The notes under the pieces were generated by a model. The model saw nothing but the letters and a program-made list of their open reading frames with translations, did not search any database and was not told the origin of the DNA. From positions 1 to 39,067 of the forward strand of contig CACGGX010000012.1 in the NCBI GenBank assembly GCA_902572735.1: DNA of 39,067 nt, read 5' to 3'. Within the stretch, counting starts at the first letter, position 1, and every line of letters begins with the position of its first letter. Below are positions 8,020-16,614 of this stretch, piece after piece. This DNA comes from an uncultured Alphaproteobacteria bacterium. GTDB taxonomy: Bacteria > Pseudomonadota > Alphaproteobacteria > HIMB59 > GCA-002718135. Position numbers and translations under genes: made by a program.

Positions 8020-9048
8020 ATGAAAAATAAGATTAAAGTAGCCGTTTTAGGCTCAACCGGCTATGTTGGAATGGAGTTGGTAAAAATTCTTTTAAATCAC
8101 TCTTATGTTGATATAAATTTTTTAGGATCAGAAACTACTCATGGTAGCTATCTAAATAATATTGATAATACAAAAGAATATAATCATCTTCCTCTTTTAA
8201 AGCCGAATGATAGTTTTAATGTACATGATAGTGATTATGTATTCTTAGCTTTACCTCATGCAGTATCAAATAAATATGTAAAAAAATATTTTAATAAAAT
8301 TAATATTATAGATTTATCAGCTGATTTTAGATTAGATAATTTTGATGTATATAAAGAAAATTATGGCAATGAACATGAGTGCAAAGAGTATTTAAACAAT
8401 TTTATCTACGGTCTCGCTGAAATAAATAGAGATAAAATAGAAAATTCTAAAAATATAGCGGTACCTGGCTGCTATCCAACTTCTATTTTATTGCCATTAA
8501 TACCTTTGATAAAAAATAAATTAATTGATGCCAAGAATATAATTATTGACTCTAAATCAGGTTATAGTGGAGCAGGAAAGAAATTTGATTTCAAAAAAAT
8601 GAAATCAAAAAATGATTATAATTTTTATAATTACAATACAAATAATCACAGACATATTGCGGAAATCAAACAAGAACTTAATAAGCATAATTCAGAAAAT
8701 GAAGTAAGGTTTTCATTTAATCCTCACATTCTTCCTAATTTTAGAGGTATGATTTCTACAATTTATTGTGATCTCAGAAATGGGGTTCAAAAAACTGATA
8801 TTATTAAGTTATTCCAGAACTTACAAAAAATAAATCATTTTATAAAATTTATTGATAATGATGAAATACTTGATTTTTTTTCTATTCAAAACTCTAATTA
8901 TTGTAAAATTAAAACTTTTGATAATTATAGTGAAGATAAATTGATTATAGTCAGTGCAATAGATAACTTAATCAAGGGTGCTGCTGGTCAAGCAGTACAA
9001 TGTTTTAATATAGCAGAAAATATTGAAGAAACAGTATCATTATTATGA
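8020..9048 (+). CDS. argC: N-acetyl-gamma-glutamyl-phosphate reductase
   Basis: ArgC reduces N-acetylglutamyl phosphate to the semialdehyde with NADPH, the third step of arginine and ornithine synthesis. The nucleotide-binding GSTGYVGMEL lies at residues 11-20 and the catalytic cysteine is C151 in AVPGCYPT. HILPNFRGM and KGAAGQAVQ mark the later conserved parts. At 342 residues it is the common long type. rplM-rpsI-argC is a usual alphaproteobacterial order. Its end overlaps the next small gene by 4 bases. Confidence 0.96.
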   Translation: MKNKIKVAVLGSTGYVGMELVKILLNHSYVDINFLGSETTHGSYLNNIDNTKEYNHLPLLKPNDSFNVHDSDYVFLALPHAVSNKYVKKYFNKINIIDLSADFRLDNFDVYKENYGNEHECKEYLNNFIYGLAEINRDKIENSKNIAVPGCYPTSILLPLIPLIKNKLIDAKNIIIDSKSGYSGAGKKFDFKKMKSKNDYNFYNYNTNNHRHIAEIKQELNKHNSENEVRFSFNPHILPNFRGMISTIYCDLRNGVQKTDIIKLFQNLQKINHFIKFIDNDEILDFFSIQNSNYCKIKTFDNYSEDKLIIVSAIDNLIKGAAGQAVQCFNIAENIEETVSLL

Positions 9049-9230
9049 TTAAATATTTTACACTTTTTCCTCTATTTCTTTTCATCGTTTCATGTGGTTA
9101 TCCTGATATTGATAATGTCCCTGATTTTAAAGATACAAAATTAAATGATGAAGAATTATTAGATTATTGTAGTATTTCTAATACTGAAAAAAAAGATATA
9201 GCTAAATGTATTAATGATTATAAAAGTTAA
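9045..9230 (+). CDS. Small predicted lipoprotein of unknown function
   Basis: I do not recognise this 61-residue protein. It has a hydrophobic signal segment (residues 4-16) ending in a lipobox IVSC, so Cys17 would be lipidated. An acidic, aspartate-rich mature part follows with two further cysteines (in DYCSIS and AKCIND) that could form a disulfide in the periplasm. It starts with ATG overlapping the argC stop by 4 bases and ends 8 bases before hom, so it belongs to this operon. The coupled start and full lipobox support a real gene. Confidence 0.65.
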   Translation: MIKYFTLFPLFLFIVSCGYPDIDNVPDFKDTKLNDEELLDYCSISNTEKKDIAKCINDYKS

Positions 9231-9238
9231 ATTTATTT

Positions 9239-10537
9239 ATGAGTAAACTTAATATTGGTATAGCAGGATTGGGAAATGTTGGGTCAGCACTAGTTGAAAC
9301 AATAGAAGAGAATAAAAATTATTTCCTTGAAAAAACTGATGTAGAATTCAGCATAGTTGGAATATCTGCGAAGACAAAAAATAAAAAAAGGAATTTTAAT
9401 ATATCAAATTATACTTGGTATGATGATCCAAGAGAAATGTCTAAAGATGATAATTGTGACGTAATTGTTGAATTGATTGGTGAAGAAAAAGGAATTAGCT
9501 ATGAAATAATTGAAACAGCATTAAAAAATAAAAAACATGTTGTAACAGGTAATAAAGCTTTAATAGCTAATCATGGAAAAGAATTATTTGAATTAGCTAA
9601 TATTCATTCAATAGCTTTATCGTATGAAGCTGCTGTTGCAGGTGGCATACCAGTAATAAAAACAATAAAAAATTCAATTAGTTTAGATAGAATTAATAAA
9701 ATTTCCGGAATTTTAAATGGAACTACAAATTACATTTTAACCAAAATGCAACAAGATAATTTGTCCTTTGATGAAGTTCTTAAAATTGCTAAAGATAAAG
9801 GATTTACTTCTGATCAGGAATCAAAATTAGATATTGGTGGGTATGATGCAGCTCACAAGTTAACGATACTATCAACTTTATGTTTTAAATCAAATTTAAA
9901 CTTTAATAATAATTATATTGAAGGAATATCAAATATTAAAATTGAAGATATTAATTTTGCTAAAAAATTAGGGTATAAGATAAAGTTAATATCTGAAGCT
10001 TCCATAATTGAAGGAAAAATTTCAAACTTTACTTCACCAAAATTAGTTTCAATGGATAACCCCTTAGCAAGTGTTGATAATGCTCTTAATGCGATTAATA
10101 TTGAAACTATACATCTAGAAAATTTATTTTTAGAGGGTGAAGGAGCAGGAGGGAAGCCAACTGCCAGTTCTGTCTTATCTGATTTATATGATATATCTCA
10201 GAATGAAAAGTTTGATAATTTGGGTTTTAAAATTGATAAGTTACAAAGTTTTGAAAAATATTCAGTAAAAAATATAATTAATAGTTATTACCTAAGAATA
10301 ATGACAGAAGACAAACCTGGCGTTCTTTCATCAATTACTAATTATTTTAGTGATTTTGATATATCTGTTAAAAAAATACTTCAACTTCCCGAGAGTTCTG
10401 AAGCGAATAAACCTATACCTATTATAATAACTACTCATAGTATTCAGAAAGAAAAATTAAGTAATGTAATTAATAAAATTGAAGGTTTAGAATTTGTAAA
10501 AGAAAAAATTACTGTTCTTGCTATTCATGATAATTAA
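9239..10537 (+). CDS. hom: Homoserine dehydrogenase
   Basis: The enzyme reduces aspartate semialdehyde to homoserine, the branch point to threonine and methionine. It has 432 residues. The dinucleotide fold GIAGLGNVGSALVE is at residues 7-20, GNKALIA at 104-110, and the catalytic region has EAAVAGGIPVI and GILNGTTNYIL. A C-terminal ACT domain (from about residue 350, YYLRIMTEDKPGVLSSI) implies feedback control by an amino acid, usually threonine. Upstream is the small lipoprotein and downstream recJ starts 5 bases later. The glpX gene often found between hom and recJ is absent. Confidence 0.96.
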   Translation: MSKLNIGIAGLGNVGSALVETIEENKNYFLEKTDVEFSIVGISAKTKNKKRNFNISNYTWYDDPREMSKDDNCDVIVELIGEEKGISYEIIETALKNKKHVVTGNKALIANHGKELFELANIHSIALSYEAAVAGGIPVIKTIKNSISLDRINKISGILNGTTNYILTKMQQDNLSFDEVLKIAKDKGFTSDQESKLDIGGYDAAHKLTILSTLCFKSNLNFNNNYIEGISNIKIEDINFAKKLGYKIKLISEASIIEGKISNFTSPKLVSMDNPLASVDNALNAINIETIHLENLFLEGEGAGGKPTASSVLSDLYDISQNEKFDNLGFKIDKLQSFEKYSVKNIINSYYLRIMTEDKPGVLSSITNYFSDFDISVKKILQLPESSEANKPIPIIITTHSIQKEKLSNVINKIEGLEFVKEKITVLAIHDN

Positions 10538-10542
10538 TTAAT

Positions 10543-12288
10543 GTGAATATTGAAAAATCACTATCCGATAAATTTTGGGAAGAAAAGCAAATAGACTTTA
10601 AGCACATTCAAGCTCTTTCACAAAAAAAATCAATTTCTGAAATTTTTTCAAAACTTCTAATTTCAAGAGGTGTCTTCGAAGATAATTATGATAACTATAT
10701 AAATCCCAACCTTTTAAATAGTCTTCCAGATCCTTTTGAACTTAAAGATATGAAAAAAGGAATTGAAAGATGCATTGAGGCTTTAAAAAATAACGAAAAG
10801 ATTGGAATAATTGCTGATTATGATGTTGATGGATCTACTTCTGCATCAATTTTATATAAATTTTTAAATAATTTTACCAATAATATTGTTTGTAAAATTC
10901 CACATAGATTATCGGAGGGTTATGGTCCAAATGTTAGGCTTATGAATGAAATGCTTAATGAAAAAATTACACTATTGTTTACACTGGATTGTGGTACATC
11001 AGCATTTAACTCTATTGATTTGCCAAATTACAATGATATTGAAGTTATAGTTATAGATCATCATTTAAGTGAATTTAAACTGCCAAAAGTTCACTCAGTA
11101 ATCAATCCAAATAGATTTGATGAAAACAATGATTATAAAGACTTTGCTGCAGTAGCAGTAACCTTTCTTTTTTTAATGGGTTTAAGAAAGCAAATTAGAG
11201 AATTAAAATTATTTTCAAATATAAAAGAGCCAAATTTGATGTCATATTTAGACTTAGTTGCTGTTGGAACAATTTGCGATATTGTTAATATTAACAATTA
11301 CAATAGATCAATTGTCAGTAAAGGTTTAGAGCTCATTAGAAGTCGAAAAAATAAATCAATAACTAAAATATTAGATAACTCTAATATCAATCATCAACCT
11401 TTAGCTAAAGATATTGGTTTTGTCTTAGGACCACAAATTAATGCTGCGAGTAGAATTGATGACTCTTCTTTATCTTCTAGACTTTTGATATCAAATGATG
11501 ATTCTGAAATAGAAACTATTTCTAGAAAACTATTTTTAATTAATGAAAAAAGAAAATTAATTGAACAAAATATATTCAATGAAGCAATTGAGCAAATAAA
11601 AGATCAAGAAAACAAAAAATTTATTATTGTTTATAAAGAGAATTGGCACCAAGGCGTTCTAGGTATTGTGGCCAGTAAAATAGTAGCTCTTTATAACAAG
11701 CCAACATTTGTATTTTCTTTTATTAATAATATTGGATCTGGCTCAGGCAGATCTATAGATCAAATTGATATTGGTAGTATTGTTCTTGAACTTAAGGCTA
11801 ATGATTTAATAGAAGATGGTGGTGGTCATAAAATGGCTGTAGGCTTAAAAATAAATAAAAAAAAATTAGATAAAATAGATAAATTTTTAGTTAAAAAATT
11901 TGATTTATTTCAAGATAATATTTTTGAAAAAAAAATATTTTATGATAGTGAAATTTCTGTAAATCAAATAAACAAAGATTTTTTAGATAATTTAGAATTA
12001 TTAGAACCTCACGGCAAAGGTAATGAAGAGCCTCAATTTTTAATCAAAGATATAGTAATTGATCAGGTTAAAAATATAAAAAATAAACATATTTTAATTT
12101 TTTTTAAAAATGATTTAGGTGAAAATTTAAAAGGTATATCATTTAACAGTATAAATACCATTATTGGTGATTATCTTCTAAAGTTTAATAAATTTAAATT
12201 TCATATTTTGTGTTCTGTTAAAAAAGATAACTTCTCAAATAGTCAGATGCCTCAAATACTGATCCATGACGTGAAAGTAATCAATTAA
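10543..12288 (+). CDS. recJ: Single-stranded-DNA-specific exonuclease RecJ
   Basis: RecJ degrades single-stranded DNA 5' to 3' in recombination and mismatch repair. The 581-residue protein has the DHH-phosphoesterase motifs: DYDVDG at residues 92-97, the DHH triad at 172-174, and the DHHA1 motif GGGHKMAVG in the second domain. A C-terminal OB-like region follows (EPHGKGNEEPQF). The start is GTG at 10543; the ATG two bases upstream runs straight into a stop codon. It follows hom closely and is the last gene of the rplM run. Confidence 0.95.
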   Translation: MNIEKSLSDKFWEEKQIDFKHIQALSQKKSISEIFSKLLISRGVFEDNYDNYINPNLLNSLPDPFELKDMKKGIERCIEALKNNEKIGIIADYDVDGSTSASILYKFLNNFTNNIVCKIPHRLSEGYGPNVRLMNEMLNEKITLLFTLDCGTSAFNSIDLPNYNDIEVIVIDHHLSEFKLPKVHSVINPNRFDENNDYKDFAAVAVTFLFLMGLRKQIRELKLFSNIKEPNLMSYLDLVAVGTICDIVNINNYNRSIVSKGLELIRSRKNKSITKILDNSNINHQPLAKDIGFVLGPQINAASRIDDSSLSSRLLISNDDSEIETISRKLFLINEKRKLIEQNIFNEAIEQIKDQENKKFIIVYKENWHQGVLGIVASKIVALYNKPTFVFSFINNIGSGSGRSIDQIDIGSIVLELKANDLIEDGGGHKMAVGLKINKKKLDKIDKFLVKKFDLFQDNIFEKKIFYDSEISVNQINKDFLDNLELLEPHGKGNEEPQFLIKDIVIDQVKNIKNKHILIFFKNDLGENLKGISFNSINTIIGDYLLKFNKFKFHILCSVKKDNFSNSQMPQILIHDVKVIN

Positions 12289-12293
12289 ATAAT

Positions 12294-12322
12294 TTGAAAA
12301 AAATTAAAATATCCACTATATA
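12294..12322 (+). promoter_or_regulatory. Promoter of tRNA-Glu
   Basis: TTGAAA (12294-12299) and TATATA (12317-12322) are separated by exactly 17 bases. Transcription would begin near 12329, a few bases before the mature tRNA end at 12333. Position and spacing support a true sigma-70 promoter. Confidence 0.7.
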
Positions 12323-12332
12323 CCAATCACGT

Positions 12333-12407
12333 GTCCCCTTCGTCTATCGGTTAGGACATCAGGTTTTCATCCTGAAAAGAGGAGTTCGACTCTCCTAGGG
12401 GATGCCA
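12333..12407 (+). tRNA. tRNA-Glu (anticodon TTC)
   Basis: A full cloverleaf can be folded. The acceptor arm pairs GTCCCCT with AGGGGAT. The anticodon stem TCAGG/CCTGA encloses loop TTTTCAT with anticodon TTC, and the T arm GAGGAGTTCGACTCTC is standard. The discriminator is G and the CCA end is encoded (12405-12407). It lies between recJ and the convergent quinone oxidoreductase gene. Confidence 0.97.
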
Positions 12408-12412
12408 CTAAT

Positions 12413-13399
12413 TTAGGGGCATAGAATTATTGACCCTACAGAATTCCTTGATTGAATTAACTCATGAGCCTCACTAGCTTCGGATAATTTAAATTTTTTG
12501 AATATATTAGGCTTTATTTCTTTATTTTTAATTTTTGAAAACAATTTATTACTACATTCTGCTAGCTCTTCTGCATTACGAATATAATGCATTAATGTTG
12601 GTCTAGTATAATATAAACTTTTAGGATTAAATGTACTATGAAGATTGACATCATTTACCATCCCGGAAGATTGTCCAAAAGATACCATTAGTCCTCTAAA
12701 TTTTAAGCATTTTAAAGATATATCAAAAGTATCTTTACCCACTCCATCATAAACAACATTCACTCCTTCATTGTTTGTTAATTTTAAAACATTACTATGA
12801 ACATCCTCTTGTTTATAATTAATTGTGAATTCACATCCATTTTTTTTTGCTAATAATGCTTTTTCATCAGTACTAACTGTACCTATCATTTTAGCTCCTA
12901 TGGATTTTGCCCATTGACTAGCAATTAATCCAACACCTCCAGCAGCTGCATGAAATAAAAAAACTTCATCTGTTTGTAATTGATACAATCTTTCAAAAAG
13001 GTATTCTACGGTCATTCCCTGTAATAATATTGAAGCAGCTTCATCATTTGAAATATATTCTGGTAATTTTACAACTCTTTGTGCATCAAAATCTCTAACT
13101 TCACAATAAGCACCAATTGGAGGGCTAAAGGAGTAAGCTACTCTATCACCAACCTTTAAGTTCGATACGTTATCTCCAATTTCTATAACATCTCCTGCTG
13201 CTTCTACTCCTAAACAAAAAGGAATTTCTACAGGTAACGGATATATTCCTGTTCTATGATACGTATCTATGTAGTTAATTCCAATTGAAGTTTGGTTAAT
13301 TCTGACCATATTTTCTTCAACATTTTTAGGTAAGTCATAGTTTTCATATTTTAAAACTTCTGGACCACCTAGTTTACTTACCACAACTCTATTCGGCAT
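12413..13399 (-). CDS. Quinone oxidoreductase-like medium-chain dehydrogenase/reductase
   Basis: The 328-residue protein is a zinc-independent member of the MDR superfamily, closest in look to NADPH:quinone reductase (QorA). The N-terminal GroES-like domain has the GINYIDTYHRTGIYP motif. The Rossmann domain has AAAGGVGLIASQWAK near residue 150 and VYDGVG near 215. The cysteine ligands of zinc alcohol dehydrogenases are absent. Its start overlaps the end of the acetoacetyl-CoA synthetase gene by 11 bases, so it is the downstream gene of that operon. The true substrate cannot be read from sequence; enoyl or quinone reduction are both possible. Confidence 0.85.
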   Translation of the reverse strand: MPNRVVVSKLGGPEVLKYENYDLPKNVEENMVRINQTSIGINYIDTYHRTGIYPLPVEIPFCLGVEAAGDVIEIGDNVSNLKVGDRVAYSFSPPIGAYCEVRDFDAQRVVKLPEYISNDEAASILLQGMTVEYLFERLYQLQTDEVFLFHAAAGGVGLIASQWAKSIGAKMIGTVSTDEKALLAKKNGCEFTINYKQEDVHSNVLKLTNNEGVNVVYDGVGKDTFDISLKCLKFRGLMVSFGQSSGMVNDVNLHSTFNPKSLYYTRPTLMHYIRNAEELAECSNKLFSKIKNKEIKPNIFKKFKLSEASEAHELIQSRNSVGSIILCP

Positions 13400-15338
13400 A
13401 ATAATTCTTTAAGTTTTTATATACTAATTCAAATTCTTTTAAACATTCTGGATTAGCCAATGATTCTTCATTTTCAATACTTTCACCATTAATTAATTTT
13501 TTAATTAAAATTTCAACTATTTTACCGCTTCTAGTCCTTGGTATTTCATTTATAGCATACATTTGTGAGGGAATATGTTTGTAAGAAAGATTAGTTTTTA
13601 TTTCATTTATTATTTTAGATCTTAAATTTTCGTTAAATTCAAAATTTTTGTTCAAGACAACAAATAATATAATTTGTGTATCATTTTTTAATTTATGTTC
13701 CACAGCAACAGCTTCTTGAACTTCTGTAATATTTTCAATTACTCTATAAATTTCTCCAGTACCTATTCTGACTCCTCCAGAATTTAGAGTTGCATCTGAA
13801 CGGCCGTAAATAACATAACCGCCATTTATAGTTTTTTCAATATAATCTCCATGATACCAAATGTTTTTATATTTACTAAAATAAGAGTTAAAATATTTTT
13901 TATTATCAGGATCGTTCCAAAAATATAATGGCATTGATGGAAAAGAGGACTTACATACAAGTTCTCCTTTTTGATTTTCAATTGAATTTCCTTTTTCATC
14001 AAATACATCAACATCCATTCCAAGTGCTTTACATTGAATTTCTCCACTATAGACATCCATTAATGGATTGCCGGTAACAAAACATGAAACTAAATCAGTG
14101 CCACCGCTTATAGATTCAAGATGAATATTTGATTTTATGTTTTCATAAACATATTCAAATGATTCATTAACTAGAGGGGATCCTGTAGAAGCTAATATAT
14201 TTAAGCTATTTAATTTAAAACTTTCCTTAATTTTAATTTTATTATTTTTTAAAGTATCTAAAAATTTTGCGCCAGTGCCAAAAAAATTAATACCTTCTTC
14301 TTCTACTATTTCAAAAAGATGTGTCTGATCAGGAATAAAAGGCGATCCATCATATAAAATTATTGTTGCTTTTGAAGCCAAAGCAGAAACCAACCAATTC
14401 CACATCATCCACCCACAAGTAGTAAAATAAAATACTCTATCCTTTTCATTAATATCACAATGCAGTACATGTTCCTTTTTGTGTTGTATTAGCGCTCCGC
14501 CAGAACTGTGAACAATACATTTTGGTACTCCAGTAGTGCCACTTGAATAAAGAATATACAGTGGGTGATTAAAATTAAACTTTTCAAATTTACTGTACTC
14601 ATTTTCTTGTCGTAAAATGTTGTACAAATTATCATATTCAAAATCTAGTTGATAATCTGTTTTATTTAATTCATATGGTATTAAAATAATTTTTTCTATA
14701 CTTGGGATATTATAAATTATTTCTTTTATAATTTTTGTCGTATCAACTTTTTTATTGTTATAAAAATAATAATCTGAAAATAATAATACCTTTGGTTCAA
14801 TTTGTTTAAATCTATCTATAATAGCTTTTTTTCCAAAATCTGATGAACATGATGACCAAATAGCACCTAATTGTGCCGTAGATAAAAATGAAATTACAGT
14901 TTCAGGTATATTGGGAAGTATAGCCGCTATTCTATCATTTTTTTCAATGTTATTATTCTTTAAATAATTTGCAAATTTAAAAACTGCACTTCTAAGTTCT
15001 CTCCAAGAGTAATTTCTTTTAATTTTATTTTCAGAATGAAATATTATTGAATCATCATCATCTTTTCTTATTAAACAATTTTCTGCATAATTTATGCTAC
15101 ATTCATCAAAAAATTTATTTTTTGTAAATTCTCGTGCTGATTTAAAAATTTTACCTTTTTTTTCACCAACAAAATTTGTAAAATCCCATACACTGCTCCA
15201 AAATTCATTTTTATGTTTTATGCTCCATTTATGTAAGTCATCATAGTTTTTTATGTTTAAATTTTTATCTAGTTGATTAATAAACTTGTGAAGGTTTGTT
15301 TTTTTATTATTTGGAGACCACAACTTTATGTTGTGCAT
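13389..15338 (-). CDS. aacS: Acetoacetate-CoA ligase (acetoacetyl-CoA synthetase)
   Basis: This 649-residue ANL-superfamily enzyme activates acetoacetate with ATP and CoA, allowing ketone-body or polyester breakdown products to enter central metabolism. The phosphate-binding YSSGTTGVPK motif is at about residues 264-273, GGTDLV and the YGRSDAT hinge follow, and the catalytic lysine region near the C-terminus reads RTRSGKIVE. Length and the N-terminal WSPN start match acetoacetyl-CoA rather than acetyl-CoA synthetase; related acyl-CoA ligases are a less likely alternative. It overlaps the reductase gene downstream and starts 6 bases after irr, so the three are probably one minus-strand operon. 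Confidence 0.87.
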   Translation of the reverse strand: MHNIKLWSPNNKKTNLHKFINQLDKNLNIKNYDDLHKWSIKHKNEFWSSVWDFTNFVGEKKGKIFKSAREFTKNKFFDECSINYAENCLIRKDDDDSIIFHSENKIKRNYSWRELRSAVFKFANYLKNNNIEKNDRIAAILPNIPETVISFLSTAQLGAIWSSCSSDFGKKAIIDRFKQIEPKVLLFSDYYFYNNKKVDTTKIIKEIIYNIPSIEKIILIPYELNKTDYQLDFEYDNLYNILRQENEYSKFEKFNFNHPLYILYSSGTTGVPKCIVHSSGGALIQHKKEHVLHCDINEKDRVFYFTTCGWMMWNWLVSALASKATIILYDGSPFIPDQTHLFEIVEEEGINFFGTGAKFLDTLKNNKIKIKESFKLNSLNILASTGSPLVNESFEYVYENIKSNIHLESISGGTDLVSCFVTGNPLMDVYSGEIQCKALGMDVDVFDEKGNSIENQKGELVCKSSFPSMPLYFWNDPDNKKYFNSYFSKYKNIWYHGDYIEKTINGGYVIYGRSDATLNSGGVRIGTGEIYRVIENITEVQEAVAVEHKLKNDTQIILFVVLNKNFEFNENLRSKIINEIKTNLSYKHIPSQMYAINEIPRTRSGKIVEILIKKLINGESIENEESLANPECLKEFELVYKNLKNYYAE

Positions 15339-15344
15339 AACAAA

Positions 15345-15800
15345 TTAATTCTTTTTTTGGTCTTCTTTAAGAGATCTAACTCTTACAATAACATCTATAT
15401 TATGTAATGAAAGACAAGCTGGTATAGAAGGTATATCGAGATTAATATTTTTTGTAGGTATATCATGTATTTTACCTTCATCTTCAATGTATAAATGATA
15501 ATGAGATTTATTATTATTGCAATAAAGTGATTTGTTTTGATCAACAACTATTTCTCTGATCAATCCTAATGAGGTGAATTGTTTTAAAGTGTTATAAATT
15601 GTAGCCATAGAAATTTTTCTATCTTCATTTTTTACTTCATCAAAAAGATTTTCAGCAGATATATGCCTGTCACCTTTTTCAAAAATTAATTTAGCTAAAA
15701 TTCTTCTTTGTTTTGTTGGTCTTATACCACTTTCCTCTATTTTTTTGAGTGCACGACTGTAAGGGCTTAGAGGATCAATTACTTTGTTTTCTGTTCTCAT
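15345..15800 (-). CDS. irr: Fur-family iron/heme response regulator, Irr type
   Basis: The 151-residue protein has the Fur winged helix (RPTKQRRILAKLIF, then ISMATIYNTLKQFTSLGLI) and a dimerisation domain. It lacks the paired CxxC zinc motifs of classic Fur. The SHYHLYIEDEGKIHDIP segment (residues 99-115) lines up with the SDHHHFFVE...DIP segment of rhizobial Irr, the alphaproteobacterial regulator that senses iron through heme. Its HHH motif is HYH here (H100, H102). It is the first gene of the minus-strand group and is divergent from the hydrolase by 16 bases. Family membership is certain; the Irr subtype is likely. Confidence 0.82.
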   Translation of the reverse strand: MRTENKVIDPLSPYSRALKKIEESGIRPTKQRRILAKLIFEKGDRHISAENLFDEVKNEDRKISMATIYNTLKQFTSLGLIREIVVDQNKSLYCNNNKSHYHLYIEDEGKIHDIPTKNINLDIPSIPACLSLHNIDVIVRVRSLKEDQKKN

Positions 15801-15812
15801 GATATTATAATA
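15784..15812 (+). promoter_or_regulatory. Promoter of the hydrolase gene with palindromic -10 shared with irr
   Basis: On the plus strand TTGTTT (15784-15789), a 16-base spacer and a perfect TATAAT (15806-15811) end 5 bases before the ATG at 15817. Transcription would thus start at the start codon. The -10 lies in the palindrome TATTATAATA (15803-15812), which also reads TATAAT on the minus strand, 3 bases before the irr start codon. No good -35 is seen for irr. Confidence 0.55.
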
Positions 15813-15816
15813 AATA

Positions 15817-16614
15817 ATGAATTACATTTTTTCTGCAATTTTTCTATATTTTTTTTTAGGTTTTCTCTTATATATTTTTCAAAGACGGATTGTTTTTAAT
15901 AAATCGGGACATCCAGGCATACCAAAGGATTATAACCTGGATAATACAGAAGAAGTTTATATTAAGACTGAGGATAACTTAGAGCTCTTATCATGGTACC
16001 ATAAAGGAAATAATTCACTTCCTTTACTTGTCTATTTTCATGGAAATTCTTTTCATATTGGAGATAGAGCTAACAGAATCCAGAGGTATATTGAAAAGAA
16101 TTGGAGCGTTCTTTTAGTTTCCTGGAGAGGTTTTGGAGGTAACCAAGGAAATCCAACAGAAAAAAATTTATATAAAGATGCAGAAGCAGCATTAAAATGG
16201 ATTAAAAATAATACTGTATTTAAATATAAAGAATTAGTGATTTATGGAGAATCTCTAGGATCTGGTGCTGCAGTAGAATTAGGTACAAGGTACAAATTTT
16301 TATCTATTGTTTTAGAGGCACCATTTACATCAATTAATGATATTGCAAAAAAAAGATATAAAATATTTCCAACAAAATATTTAGTTAAAGATAAGTTCGA
16401 TAACTTAAGTAAAATTGATAAAATAACATCACCACTACTTATCATTAGTGGAAAAAAGGATGAAATTGTACCACATGAACACAGTATTAAGCTTTATGAC
16501 AAAGCAAAAGTAATAAAAAAGAGTGTTTTTATTGACGAAGCAATACACAATAATCTATACGATTTTGGGATTGAAAAAGACGTAATTGGCTTTAATTTAA
16601 AACTATGGAAATAG
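15817..16614 (+). CDS. Membrane-anchored alpha/beta hydrolase (BEM46/YfhR-like)
   Basis: The 265-residue protein has one N-terminal membrane anchor (residues 4-21) followed by an alpha/beta-hydrolase domain. The oxyanion region is YFHGNSF, the nucleophile is S146 in GESLGSG, and the other triad members are probably D215 (SGKKDEIVP) and H244 (EAIHNNL). This arrangement matches the BEM46/ABHD13-like serine hydrolases, whose substrates are mostly unknown. The last 10 bases overlap nhaD, so the two are co-transcribed. The gene probably has no 5' leader. Confidence 0.88.
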   Translation: MNYIFSAIFLYFFLGFLLYIFQRRIVFNKSGHPGIPKDYNLDNTEEVYIKTEDNLELLSWYHKGNNSLPLLVYFHGNSFHIGDRANRIQRYIEKNWSVLLVSWRGFGGNQGNPTEKNLYKDAEAALKWIKNNTVFKYKELVIYGESLGSGAAVELGTRYKFLSIVLEAPFTSINDIAKKRYKIFPTKYLVKDKFDNLSKIDKITSPLLIISGKKDEIVPHEHSIKLYDKAKVIKKSVFIDEAIHNNLYDFGIEKDVIGFNLKLWK

